From assembly GCA_027023915.1 (NCBI GenBank), contig JALVUB010000299.1, forward strand, positions 1 to 15,858: DNA of 15,858 bases, in the 5' to 3' direction. The DNA comes from Sedimenticola sp. (lineage in GTDB: Bacteria > Pseudomonadota > Gammaproteobacteria > Chromatiales > Chromatiaceae). This document shows, piece by piece, positions 6,728 to 14,347 of the stretch. The notes below the pieces were generated by a model, which was given only the letters and a program-made list of their open reading frames with translations, was not told where the DNA came from and made no database searches. Each line of letters starts with the position of its first letter. Within the stretch, counting starts at the first letter, position 1. The translations under genes were made by a program, and so were the position numbers.

Positions 6728-7218
6728 TGCATGAAAAAATCGTTCTTGCCGTGGCGTTCTGCCTTGTCGCCGGCGCCGCGACCGCCCAGGAGGAAAAGTG
6801 GTATCAGTTCGATCACCTCTATTTCCAGTTTGGCACCTACACCCATTACCACCCCAGTCCCGACCACAAGGGGAGCCGCCTTTTCGGCAGCCTGGAGGCG
6901 CAAAAAAGCAACGACTGGCTCTACGGGCTGGCGCTGTTCGACAACTCTTTCGGGCAGTTTTCCCAGTATCTTTATGGCGGCAAGAGCTGGAACTTTCCGG
7001 GTAAATGGCAAAACTTCCATTTCAAGCTGACCGCCGGTGTCATCCACGGTTACAAGGAACCCTGGCACGACAAGATTCCCTTTAACAGCAAAAGCGGCTG
7101 GGCGCCCGGTCTCATCCCCGGTCTTGGCTACAAGAAGAACGGCTGGGGTGGCGACATCATCTTTTTGGGCAATGCCGGCCTGCTGTTCACCATCGGCAAG
7201 GATTTCTATTTTCAGTGA
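6727..7218 (+). CDS. exported PagP-like outer-membrane beta-barrel protein
   Basis: 163 residues. The signal peptide MHEKIVLAVAFCLVAGAATA has a cleavage site after ATA (A20). The rest has alternating hydrophobic and aromatic strands and ends in an aromatic-rich strand (GLLFTIGKDFYFQ), typical of a small outer-membrane barrel. The run YGLALFDNSFGQF, then KLTAGVIHGYKEPW and PGLIPGLGYKK, resembles PagP in order. H40 or H42 and D72/S74 could stand for its His-Asp-Ser site, though Asp and Ser are not adjacent as in E. coli PagP. Lipid A palmitoyltransferase activity is only a hypothesis. I recall relatives being labelled 'sn-glycerol-3-phosphate transporter', which looks unsupported. ATG 6727 overlaps the yffB stop by one base, and dapE overlaps its end by four. 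Confidence 0.7.
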   Translation: MHEKIVLAVAFCLVAGAATAQEEKWYQFDHLYFQFGTYTHYHPSPDHKGSRLFGSLEAQKSNDWLYGLALFDNSFGQFSQYLYGGKSWNFPGKWQNFHFKLTAGVIHGYKEPWHDKIPFNSKSGWAPGLIPGLGYKKNGWGGDIIFLGNAGLLFTIGKDFYFQ

Positions 7219-8282
7219 GCGACACTCTTGAACTTGCCAAGGCGCTGGTGGCCCGTCCTTCGGTGACGCCGGACGACGCCGGCTGCACGCAGGTGAGCAA
7301 CCTTTGGGCCCGTCGTGGCGATGAAGGGCCCCTGCTCTGTTTTGCCGGCCACACCGACGTGGTGCCCACCGGGCCAGTCGAAGACTGGAAGATCCCCCCC
7401 TTCGAGGCCAGGGTGGAAAACGGCATGCTGCACGGCCGTGGCAGCGCCGACATGAAAGGTTCATTGGCCGCCATGCTTACCGCCACCGAGCGTTTTCTGC
7501 AAAGGCATCCGCAACCACGCGGCAGCCTCGCCTGGCTCATCACCAGCGACGAGGAAGGCGACGCGGTGGACGGCACGGTGAAGGTGGTGGAAACCCTGGA
7601 GGCACGAAACGAAAAGATCGACTGGTGCCTGGTGGGCGAGCCGACCTCTTCCCAACGTCTCGGCGACACCATCAAGAACGGCCGGCGCGGTTCCCTCAAC
7701 GGATTGTTGCGGGTGAAGGGCGTGCAAGGTCATGTGGCCTATCCCCACCTGGCCCGCAATCCGGTTCACCAGGCGCTGCCCGCCCTGGCCGAACTGGCCG
7801 CGGTGGAGTGGGACCGGGGCAACGATTTCTTCCCGCCCACCAGCTTCCAGATCTCCAACATCCACGCCGGCACCGGCGCCGGCAACGTCATTCCCGGCGA
7901 GCTGGAGGTGCTCTTCAACTTCCGCTTCTCCACCGAGAACACGGCTGAATCGCTACGGCAACGCACGGAGGAGATTCTGTCCCGTCAAGGTCTGGAGTAC
8001 GAGCTGGAGTGGAGCCTGTCGGGCAACCCCTTCCTCACCGCCAAAGGCGAGCTGGTGGAAGCGGCGCGCAAGGCGGTGGCGGCGGTCACCGGGCGGGAGC
8101 CGGAACTCTCCACCTCGGGCGGCACTTCCGACGGCCGCTTCATCGCACCCACCGGCGCTCAGGTGATTGAGCTGGGGCCGCTCAACGCCACCATCCACAA
8201 AGTGGACGAGCAGGTGGCGGTGGTGGATCTGGAACAGCTTTCGGAAATCTACGAAAGGATTCTGGAGCGGTTGCTGGCGTGA
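7215..8282 (+). CDS. dapE: succinyl-diaminopimelate desuccinylase, with an apparent N-terminal deletion
   Basis: 355 residues, an M20 metallopeptidase that hydrolyses N-succinyl-LL-DAP to LL-DAP and succinate with two zincs. Ligands and base are present: H46 (AGHTDVV), D79 (ADMKG), E113 (base) and E114 (SDEEGD), E142 (GEPTS) and H328 (ATIHKVDE). The dimerisation domain is at about 155-270. E. coli DapE has 375 residues. From recalled family sequence, about 20 residues are missing between DDAGC (residues 20-24) and VSNLWARRG (28-36), where family members have a helix and a strand (ERLQAIGF-type). The rest aligns without gaps. The start is GTG 7215 in a GTGA overlap with the barrel gene. It is the last gene of the dap cluster. 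Confidence 0.93.
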   Translation: MSDTLELAKALVARPSVTPDDAGCTQVSNLWARRGDEGPLLCFAGHTDVVPTGPVEDWKIPPFEARVENGMLHGRGSADMKGSLAAMLTATERFLQRHPQPRGSLAWLITSDEEGDAVDGTVKVVETLEARNEKIDWCLVGEPTSSQRLGDTIKNGRRGSLNGLLRVKGVQGHVAYPHLARNPVHQALPALAELAAVEWDRGNDFFPPTSFQISNIHAGTGAGNVIPGELEVLFNFRFSTENTAESLRQRTEEILSRQGLEYELEWSLSGNPFLTAKGELVEAARKAVAAVTGREPELSTSGGTSDGRFIAPTGAQVIELGPLNATIHKVDEQVAVVDLEQLSEIYERILERLLA

Positions 8283-8287
8283 CGGAG

Positions 8288-8392
8288 CCGGGCGGGATTC
8301 CCGGAATACTCCCGTGGGAGGCGGGTTCTCGCGCCGAACGGCCAAGGCATTCCATCCCATGAGTTATTCGCGGCGCGGACGCCTCGCCCACG
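8288..8392. repeat. inverted pair of a GC-rich palindromic repeat
   Basis: CGTGGGAGGCGGGTTCTCGC and the bases after it (8313-8338) recur in reverse complement, with a few changes, at 8367-8392 (CGTGGGCGAGGCGTCCGC when reversed). Small stems lie at its left end: CCGGG/CCCGG (8288-8304) and CTCCC/GGGAG (8309-8320). The CCGGG stem, six bases after the dapE stop, might help terminate the dap transcript but has no T-run. Confidence 0.6.
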
Positions 8393-8404
8393 CAACGCAC
8401 ACCC

Positions 8405-8470
8405 GTAGGTCGTCGGACTTCGGTCCCACGAGTGGGGGCCAAGCTGGTGTCGCGCTGAAGCCCGGCCTAC
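8405..8470. repeat. second pair of the GTAGG-YCGGGCTTCAG repeat
   Basis: GTAGGTCGTCGGACTTCGG (8405-8423) is a degraded copy, and CTGAAGCCCGGCCTAC (8455-8470) an intact reverse copy, of the repeat seen at 5427-5448. Together with the element at 8288-8392 it fills the 204-bp gap between the convergent dapE and HIT genes, which holds no gene. Confidence 0.6.
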
Positions 8471-8486
8471 AGGCCGAACCGGCGGC

Positions 8487-8831
8487 TCAGCCCGGCGGCC
8501 ACCCCATGGGCCGGCCTCCCAGCAGATGCAGATGAATGTGGAACACCGTCTGACCCGCCTCGGCATTGCAGTTGATGACGGTGCGGTAACCCCGTCCGGC
8601 GATTCCTTCCGCCTCGGCGATCGCCCTGGCCGCCAGGTGGAGCCGCCCCATTAGCGTGGCGTCTTCCTCCTGGAGGTCGTTGAGGGTGGCGATGTGTTTT
8701 CTGGGAATCACCAGAATATGGGTTGGCGCTTGGGGATTCAGATCACGAAAAGCCACCAGGTCGTCACTTTCGTGCACGATATCGGCGGGGATCTCGCCCT
8801 TGGCTATTTTGCAGAAAATACAGTCGCTCAT
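8487..8831 (-). CDS. HIT-family (HinT-like) nucleotide-binding protein
   Basis: 114 residues. The histidine triad HIHLH (H98, H100, H102) followed by LLGGRPMGW is diagnostic of the HinT branch, which hydrolyses purine nucleoside phosphoramidates and acyl-adenylates as a dimer. The N-terminal CIFCKIAKGEIPADIV and HILVIPRKHI segments are also typical. ATG 8831 follows GGATGAAGAG on the minus strand. It lies 17 bp after recR and is probably the last gene of the dnaX-ybaB-recR unit. Its end faces dapE across a repeat-filled gap. Confidence 0.93.
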   Translation of the reverse strand: MSDCIFCKIAKGEIPADIVHESDDLVAFRDLNPQAPTHILVIPRKHIATLNDLQEEDATLMGRLHLAARAIAEAEGIAGRGYRTVINCNAEAGQTVFHIHLHLLGGRPMGWPPG

Positions 8832-8848
8832 CTCTTCATCCTATTGAT

Positions 8849-9454
8849 TTACCAGGATTTTATTTTGCGCCGCCCGGCAAAGGCGTGAGCCAGGGTGCCG
8901 CCGTCCACATACTCCAGCTCGCCACCCAGGGGCACGCCGTGGGCGATGCGGCTGCAACTGATGTTCTGTTCCGCCGCCATCTCGGCAATATACTGGGCAG
9001 TGGCTTCTCCTTCCACCGTGGGATTGGTGGCCAGGATCACTTCTTCTATTCCGCCATCGGCGAGCCGTTGGGCCAGCAGATCCAGGCCGATCTCTTCCGG
9101 CCCCATGCCGTCCAGGGGCGACAGGCGACCACCCAATACGAAGTAGCGTCCCCGATAATCGGTGGCCTGTTCTATCGCCACCACATCGGCGGGTGATTCC
9201 ACCACGCACAGACGGCTGGCGTCCCTTTTGTCGTTGGCGCAGATGGCGCACAGCTCCGATTCCGTCAGAGTGCGGCACTGACGGCAATGGCCGATCTCCT
9301 CCATGGCCTTCGACAGCGCTTCCGCCAACGCCCTGCCGTTGTGGCGGTCCCGCTCCAACAGATGAAAAGCCATTCTTTGGGCCGTTTTGGGCCCGACGCC
9401 GGGAAGACAGCAAAAAGCGTCGATAAGACGTTGTAGCAGCGAATCTCCGGTCAT
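8849..9454 (-). CDS. recR: recombination mediator RecR
   Basis: 201 residues, full length. A helix-hairpin-helix (LPGVGPKTAQRMAFHLL, 17-33) is followed by a four-cysteine zinc finger (C57, C60, C69, C72), a Toprim domain (about 80-175, CVVESPADVVAIE) and the C-terminal GVPLGGELEYVDGGTL motif. With RecO and RecF it loads RecA onto SSB-coated gaps. ATG 9454 lies 2 bases after the ybaB stop, so it is clearly co-transcribed. Confidence 0.97.
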   Translation of the reverse strand: MTGDSLLQRLIDAFCCLPGVGPKTAQRMAFHLLERDRHNGRALAEALSKAMEEIGHCRQCRTLTESELCAICANDKRDASRLCVVESPADVVAIEQATDYRGRYFVLGGRLSPLDGMGPEEIGLDLLAQRLADGGIEEVILATNPTVEGEATAQYIAEMAAEQNISCSRIAHGVPLGGELEYVDGGTLAHAFAGRRKIKSW

Positions 9455-9456
9455 CC

Positions 9457-9780
9457 TCAGAAAGGCAGCTTCATTCCAGGCGGCAGGGGCAGTCCGGCGG
9501 TGAGGCCGCTCATCTGTTCGCGGGTTTTCTCCTCGATGCGATGTACCGCGTCGTTGCAGGCGGCCGCCACCAGATCCTCCAGCATCTCCTTGTCGTCGCC
9601 CATGAGGCTGTCGTCGATCTCCACACGGCGCACTTCATGACGACCGTTCATGGTCACCTTCACCAGGCCGCCGCCGGATTCCCCGGTGACCTCGGCCCGC
9701 GCAAGTTCCTCCTGGGCCTTGGCCATTTCCGCCTGAATCTTTTGCGCCTGCTTCATGAGGCTTCCTAATCCACCTTTCAT
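9457..9780 (-). CDS. ybaB: YbaB/EbfC nucleoid-associated protein
   Basis: 107 residues, standard length. The N-terminal helix (GLGSLMKQAQKIQAEMAKAQ) and the central strands (ESGGGLVKVTMNGRHEVRRV) are family hallmarks, and the Pro-rich LPLPPGMKLPF end is typical. The dimer binds DNA and helps organise the nucleoid. ATG 9780 is preceded by AAGGTG 6 bases upstream. A small AT-only inverted repeat (TTAAAAA/TTTTTAA, 9790-9806) spans the dnaX stop and the gap. Confidence 0.96.
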   Translation of the reverse strand: MKGGLGSLMKQAQKIQAEMAKAQEELARAEVTGESGGGLVKVTMNGRHEVRRVEIDDSLMGDDKEMLEDLVAAACNDAVHRIEEKTREQMSGLTAGLPLPPGMKLPF

Positions 9781-9802
9781 AACAACACCTTAAAAATCGT
9801 TT

Positions 9803-11422
9803 TTAATGTACTTTATGCGAGTTTTTCTGATTCAGTTCCAGGCTCTCTTCCCGCAAGCTGGCGTCGAAATCGGTTTCCAGCATGCGCACCACGGGGTCCT
9901 GCTTCAGTTCATGCAGAACTTCCCGCCGGTGTTGCGCCGCCTCGCGCGCGGCTCGTTGCGCGGGAGTGTCCACCGCCGCCTGATCGAGTTCAATCTCCAC
10001 CTTGACGGGCTTCCCCAGCCAGTCGGAAAGGGTCTGCTGCAACTTCTCGGTGGCGCGATTCCCCACCAGCAGCGCGCCACTGTCCGCGTCCAGCCCCAAC
10101 AGCAGCCGCTTTCCGTCCCACTGCTTCACCGTGCAGTGGGCGGCAAGCTGGGCGGAGATGCCGCTCAAGCCCAGTTTGGCCACCACTTCATGCCAGTTTT
10201 CGGCTTGCAGATCCCGCCCGCCACTGACGTTGGCGGTGGCCGTGGAGGGGGAATGCCTGTTTTCCGCTGGTTTTGCCGTTCTGTTGCTTTTAGCCTCCGT
10301 TCCACCGCTTTTGGGCGCCGGCGCCGTGGCTGGCGCGCTGTCGGGTCGAAAGGCGATCATGCGCAACACCAGCATTTCGAAACCGCTTCTGGGGTCCGGC
10401 GCCAGTGGCAGATCCCGCTGCCCACGCAGGGCAATTTCGTAGAAAAGCTGTATCTCCTCGGGGTGGAAGCGCCCGGCCAGCTTTTGCAGCGGGGCTGGAT
10501 CGCCCCAGCTCTCGTCGGCGATCTCCGGTGCCGCCTGTAGCAGCGCCACACGGTGCAACAGCGTCACCAGCTCTTTCGTCAGCGCGGCGAAATCGGGCGA
10601 CTCGTCGGCGATGGCGGCCACCAGTGACAAAGCGCCGGCGGCATCCTGTTCGGCCACGTGGCTCATCAGCTCGGGCAGCCGGTCGCGGGCGAGCACGCCC
10701 AGCATGGCTTGAACGTCCGCTTCCCGAACCGCACCGCCGCCGTAACCGATGGCCTGGTCGAGCAGGCTCAGGCCGTCTCTCATGCTGCCGTCGGCCGCCC
10801 GCGCCAGCAGCGCCAGGGCCGGCGCTTCCCACTCCACGCTTTCGGCTTGCAGAATGTGCTCGAACTGGGCCTGGATCTGCGCCACCGGCAGCCGTTTGAG
10901 ATTGAGCTGGAGGCAGCGGGAAAGCACGGTGACAGGCACCTTCTGCGGGTCGGTGGTGGCCAACAGAAACTTCACGTGAGGAGGCGGCTCCTCCAGCGTT
11001 TTGAGGAGCGCGTTGAAGCTGGAGACGGAGAACATGTGCACCTCGTCGATGAGGTACACCTTGTAACGGCCGCGGATGGGGGCGAAGGGGACGTTTTCCA
11101 GCAGCTCGCGGGTCTCGTCCACCCGGGTGCGGGAGGCGGCGTCAACCTCGATGAGGTCGGCAAAGCGGCCTTCGTCCACCTCGCGGCAGGCGCTGCATTC
11201 GCCGCAGGGCGAGGCGCTCACTCCTTTTTCACAGTTGAGGGACTTGGCAAGAATGCGCGCCAGGGTGGTCTTGCCCACCCCACGGGTGCCGGTAAAGAGA
11301 TAGGCGTGGTGCAGGCGGTCGTTGTCCAGCGCGTTGCTCAGGGCGCGCACCACATGCTCCTGTCCCACCATCTCGGAAAATGTGCGCGGGCGCCATTTGC
11401 GTGCCAGTACCTGGTAGGACAT
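9803..11422 (-). CDS. dnaX: DNA polymerase III tau (gamma) subunit
   Basis: 539 residues from ATG 11422 (MSYQVLARKWRPRTF). This is the clamp-loader ATPase with Walker A GTRGVGKT (45-52), a zinc module C64, C73, C76 and C79, DEVH at 126-129, sensor LLATTDP and the SRC arginine finger (R169). An Ala/Pro/Ser linker (about 385-420) joins it to the tau-specific C-terminal domain (about 421-530). I found no A AAA AAG slippery site, so a separate gamma form by frameshifting is not supported. The frame is open to 11470, but that would run into the SRP RNA gene and lacks similarity. No strong ribosome site is visible before 11422. Confidence 0.96.
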   Translation of the reverse strand: MSYQVLARKWRPRTFSEMVGQEHVVRALSNALDNDRLHHAYLFTGTRGVGKTTLARILAKSLNCEKGVSASPCGECSACREVDEGRFADLIEVDAASRTRVDETRELLENVPFAPIRGRYKVYLIDEVHMFSVSSFNALLKTLEEPPPHVKFLLATTDPQKVPVTVLSRCLQLNLKRLPVAQIQAQFEHILQAESVEWEAPALALLARAADGSMRDGLSLLDQAIGYGGGAVREADVQAMLGVLARDRLPELMSHVAEQDAAGALSLVAAIADESPDFAALTKELVTLLHRVALLQAAPEIADESWGDPAPLQKLAGRFHPEEIQLFYEIALRGQRDLPLAPDPRSGFEMLVLRMIAFRPDSAPATAPAPKSGGTEAKSNRTAKPAENRHSPSTATANVSGGRDLQAENWHEVVAKLGLSGISAQLAAHCTVKQWDGKRLLLGLDADSGALLVGNRATEKLQQTLSDWLGKPVKVEIELDQAAVDTPAQRAAREAAQHRREVLHELKQDPVVRMLETDFDASLREESLELNQKNSHKVH

Positions 11423-11442
11423 GGAAGAATTCTTAAAATGGT

Positions 11443-11552
11443 GGCGGTCGCACCAGCCACACCCCGGCACACAGCGTCACTGCTACGGCTGCTCCCTTCC
11501 GGGCCTGACCGGGTTTACAGCTGGCTGTTGCGAGGGGACCGATGCGACCACC
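11443..11552 (-). ncRNA. ffs: signal recognition particle 4.5S RNA
   Basis: On the minus strand the apical core GGTCAGGCCCGGAAGGGAGC (11510-11491), followed by AGCC, matches the bacterial SRP RNA loop that binds Ffh. The ends pair: GGTGGTCGCA at the 5' side with TGCGACCGCC at the 3' side (one G-U), closing a rod of about 110 nt, like the 114-nt E. coli RNA. The tail ACCATTTT follows. It lies about 20 nt before the dnaX start, an order also known from Pseudomonas. The ends are set from pairing and may be off by a few bases. Confidence 0.9.
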
Positions 11553-11586
11553 ATGAACTGGTATCAATCAGCGGTCAGGGAGGGGC

Positions 11587-11615
11587 ATTATGACGTAAAC
11601 AAGGAGAATTGGCCA
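11587..11615 (-). promoter_or_regulatory. probable sigma-70 promoter for ffs (and dnaX)
   Basis: Minus strand: TGGCCA (11615-11610, 4/6 to the -35 consensus), a 17-bp spacer and CATAAT (11592-11587, 5/6 to the -10). Initiation near 11580 would give a 5' leader of about 28 nt before the RNA. That resembles E. coli, where RNase P removes a short leader from 4.5S RNA. Confidence 0.5.
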
Positions 11616-11622
11616 CGCATCC

Positions 11623-12543
11623 TCATTCCTGGTCCAGGGCGTATTCAATCACCGGCCGCAGACGTTCGACACAACGGCGCCCCTCCTCCATGGCCTCTTC
11701 CGCCCGGTGGAACTCCAGCAGGCCGATGTGGCCCAGACGGGGCGCCACCACCACATCGGGCGGGTCACCCGCCATGCGGCTGCGGGTGATGCGATCCTGC
11801 ATGATGTTGATGGAGCTGGCGATGATGTCGAACAGGCCGGGCGGTGTCTCTTTGCTGTTGCCGCTGTCGGGAAAGAGGCTGGAAGAGTACCCGCGCAGGG
11901 TCTCCAGCAGCGAGTCCAGCGCCCCGCCCTCCTCCTTGTCGTCAGCGCGTTTTTTTTCCAGGTGGCGCCCGACGATATCGCCGTTGAGATTGACCGCCAC
12001 CACCACCTCGGCGCCCAGCGCGTGACAGAGAGAGACGGGCACCGGATTAACCAGGCCGCCGTCCACCAGCCAACGCTGCTGATGCCTCACCGGCACGAAG
12101 AGACCGGGCAAGGCGATGGAGGCCATCACCGAATCGAGCACCCTTCCCTCCGTGAACCAGACCTCCCGGCCACTCACCAGATCGGTTGCCACACTGGCGT
12201 ACCGGCGCTTGAGTTGGTCGATTTCCAGGGATTCGGGGACAACATATTCGGCCAGAAAGGCGCGCAGCCGTTGTGAATCCACCAGGCTGTTGAGACGCCA
12301 ACCGATGTCGAAAAAACCGGCCACGTCGCGCTTGCGCAGGGAACGGACCCAGGACTCCAGGGAGTCAAGGTTTTCCGCCGCATGGGCCGCGCCGACGATG
12401 GCGCCGATGGAGCAGCCGGTGACCACGTGGGGCCGCACCCCCATCTCTTCCAGGGCGCGAAGTATGCCGATATGCGCCCAGCCGCGTGCCGCCCCGCCGC
12501 CCAGTGCAAGACCGATGCGCGGGCTGTCAGCTTCGGATTTCAA
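11623..12543 (-). CDS. patatin-like phospholipase/esterase (RssA/NTE type)
   Basis: 306 residues. A glycine-rich oxyanion loop ALGGGAARGWAHIG (13-26) is followed by nucleophile S45 in GCSIG and D161 in VDGGLVNPVP, the patatin Ser-Asp dyad. Length and the SIALPGLFVPVRH segment fit the RssA branch. Lipid acyl-hydrolase activity is expected; the substrate is unknown. The start is TTG 12543, with GAGGTG 4 bases upstream, and no other start leaves the oxyanion loop intact. It overlaps the carboxylase gene by 17 bp, so it is probably coupled to it. There is no signal peptide. Confidence 0.9.
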   Translation of the reverse strand: MKSEADSPRIGLALGGGAARGWAHIGILRALEEMGVRPHVVTGCSIGAIVGAAHAAENLDSLESWVRSLRKRDVAGFFDIGWRLNSLVDSQRLRAFLAEYVVPESLEIDQLKRRYASVATDLVSGREVWFTEGRVLDSVMASIALPGLFVPVRHQQRWLVDGGLVNPVPVSLCHALGAEVVVAVNLNGDIVGRHLEKKRADDKEEGGALDSLLETLRGYSSSLFPDSGNSKETPPGLFDIIASSINIMQDRITRSRMAGDPPDVVVAPRLGHIGLLEFHRAEEAMEEGRRCVERLRPVIEYALDQE

Positions 12544-14347
12544 CCAGCACCTCGTCGGGATTCACGGCATCGCCTTTCTGCACATACACGGCGGTTACCT
12601 TGCCGGATGTGGGCGCCTGCACCTCGGTCTCCATCTTCATGGCCTCGGTCACCAGCACGGGCTGGCCCGCCTCGATCTGATCGCCCTCCTTCACCAGCAC
12701 ATCGACGATGGTGCCCGGCATGGAGGTGGTGACATCGCCCTCGTGGGCGGGCTTGGGCCGGCGGCGGTCGATGGCCTTGCCCACGGCGCCCTCGGCCCCG
12801 CCCGTGAGCACCACCTCGTCGAGGGTCTCCACCAGCGCCTCCTCGGGCACCCCGTCCACGGTGAGATAGAAATGGCGCTCGGGCTGCCCCTTGTGGCCGG
12901 CCCCGGTCACCTTGATGTGATAGGTCTCGCCATGGAGCACGATGTTGAACTCGGTGGGCGCCCGCTCCTCGCCGCCGTTGCCCGGCGGCGGCTCCAGGGG
13001 CTCGGGCTGGAGGGTGCCGGCGGCGCGTTGCTCCAGGAACTGGCGGCCCACCTCGGGGAACATGGCGTAGGTGAGCACGTCCTCGTCCGAACGGGCGAGG
13101 TCGCCGATCTCCCGGCGGAGCTGGTCCAGTTCCGGCTGGAGCAGGTCGGCCGGGCGCGTGTCGATGATCTCCTGGTCGCCCACCGCCTTGCGCCGCAGGG
13201 CCTCGTTCACCGGGCCGGGGGCGCGGCCGTAGCCGCCTTGGAGGTAGAGCTTCACCTCGTTGGTGATGGTCTGGTAGCGCTCGCCCGTGAGCACGTTGAT
13301 CACCGCCTGGGTGCCGACGATCTGGGAGGTGGGGGTCACCAGGGGCGGATAGCCCAGGTCCTTCCGCACCCGGGGTATCTCGGCCATCACTTCCGGCATC
13401 TTCTCCAGGGCGTTCTGCTCGCGGAGCTGGTTGGCCAGGTTGGAGATCATGCCGCCGGGGATCTGGTTCACCTGTACCCGGGTGTCCACGCCGGTGAACT
13501 CGCTTTCGAACTGGTGGTATTTCTTGCGCACCTCGTAGAAGTAGAGGCCGATCTCCTGGAGCAGCTCCAGGTCCAGGCCGGTGTCGTATTCGGTGCCGCG
13601 CAGGCCGGCCACCAGGGATTCGGTTGGGGGATGGGAGGTGCCGCCGGACCAGGAGGAGATGGCGGTGTCCACCCGCTCGGCGCCCGCCTCGATGGCCTTC
13701 AGGTGGCACATGGCCGCCAGTCCCGAGGTGCTGTGGGAGTGGATCTGGAGCGGCAGGTCCACCGCCTTCTTGATCGCCTTCACCAGGGCTTCCGTGGTGT
13801 AGGGGGTGAGCAGCCCCGCCATGTCCTTGATGCAGAGGCTGTCGCAGCCCATCTCCGCCAGCCCTTTTGCCAGCTCGACGAAGCCCTCGATGGCATGCAC
13901 CGGGCTGACGGTGTAGCAGATAGTGCCCTGGGCGTGCCCGCCCGCTTCTTTCACCGCCTCAATGGCGGTCTCCATGTTGCGGATGTCGTTGAGGGCGTCG
14001 AAGACGCGGAAGACGTCCATGCCGTTTTCCGCCGCCTTGTGGACGAAGGCGCGCACCACGTCGTCGGCATAGTGGCGATAGCCCAGCAGGTTCTGGCCCC
14101 GCAGCAGCATCTGGGTGCGGGTGTTGGGCAACGCCTGGCGCAGCTTGCGCAGCCGCTCCCAGGGGTCCTCCTTCAGGAACCGCAGGCAGGCGTCGTAGGT
14201 GGCGCCGCCCCAGCATTCGAGGGACCAGTAACCCGCCCGGTCGAGCCGGTCGCAGGCCGGCAGCATGTCCTCGGTGCGCATGCGGGTGGCGATGAGCGAC
14301 TGGTGGGCGTCGCGCAGGATGACGTCGGTGATCTGGATCTTCGGCAT
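12527..14347 (-). CDS. biotin-carrying carboxyltransferase subunit (PycB/OadA type)
   Basis: 606 residues. The N-terminal carboxyltransferase TIM barrel has metal and catalytic residues D13 (LRDAHQS), K174 (CIKDMAG, the lysine that is carbamylated in the family), H203 and H205 (QIHSHSTSGL). A PYC_OADA conserved domain (about 300-460) follows. The C-terminal biotinyl domain has EAMKMETE, with K571 to be biotinylated. It is either the B subunit of two-subunit pyruvate carboxylase or the alpha subunit of the sodium-pumping oxaloacetate decarboxylase. Sequence alone does not separate them. No oadB, oadG or biotin carboxylase gene lies in the window, which slightly favours PycB with its partner elsewhere. 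A CGGCCC/GGGCCG hairpin (14355-14370) lies 7 bases before ATG 14347 and there is no clear ribosome site, so initiation may be regulated or weak. Confidence 0.93.
   Translation of the reverse strand: MPKIQITDVILRDAHQSLIATRMRTEDMLPACDRLDRAGYWSLECWGGATYDACLRFLKEDPWERLRKLRQALPNTRTQMLLRGQNLLGYRHYADDVVRAFVHKAAENGMDVFRVFDALNDIRNMETAIEAVKEAGGHAQGTICYTVSPVHAIEGFVELAKGLAEMGCDSLCIKDMAGLLTPYTTEALVKAIKKAVDLPLQIHSHSTSGLAAMCHLKAIEAGAERVDTAISSWSGGTSHPPTESLVAGLRGTEYDTGLDLELLQEIGLYFYEVRKKYHQFESEFTGVDTRVQVNQIPGGMISNLANQLREQNALEKMPEVMAEIPRVRKDLGYPPLVTPTSQIVGTQAVINVLTGERYQTITNEVKLYLQGGYGRAPGPVNEALRRKAVGDQEIIDTRPADLLQPELDQLRREIGDLARSDEDVLTYAMFPEVGRQFLEQRAAGTLQPEPLEPPPGNGGEERAPTEFNIVLHGETYHIKVTGAGHKGQPERHFYLTVDGVPEEALVETLDEVVLTGGAEGAVGKAIDRRRPKPAHEGDVTTSMPGTIVDVLVKEGDQIEAGQPVLVTEAMKMETEVQAPTSGKVTAVYVQKGDAVNPDEVLVEIRS

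Noticed and set aside
8283..8486. CRISPR array
   Set aside because: The repeats are inverted pairs of imperfect palindromes with no regular direct repeat-spacer spacing.
9803..11422. Programmed frameshift in dnaX
   Set aside because: The A-rich patch near 10260-10310 has no heptamer of the X XXY YYZ type in the right frame and no long A run.
11423..11470. Longer N-terminus of dnaX
   Set aside because: The extra residues come from the SRP RNA gene and do not resemble DnaX, which normally starts with MSYQVLARKWRP.
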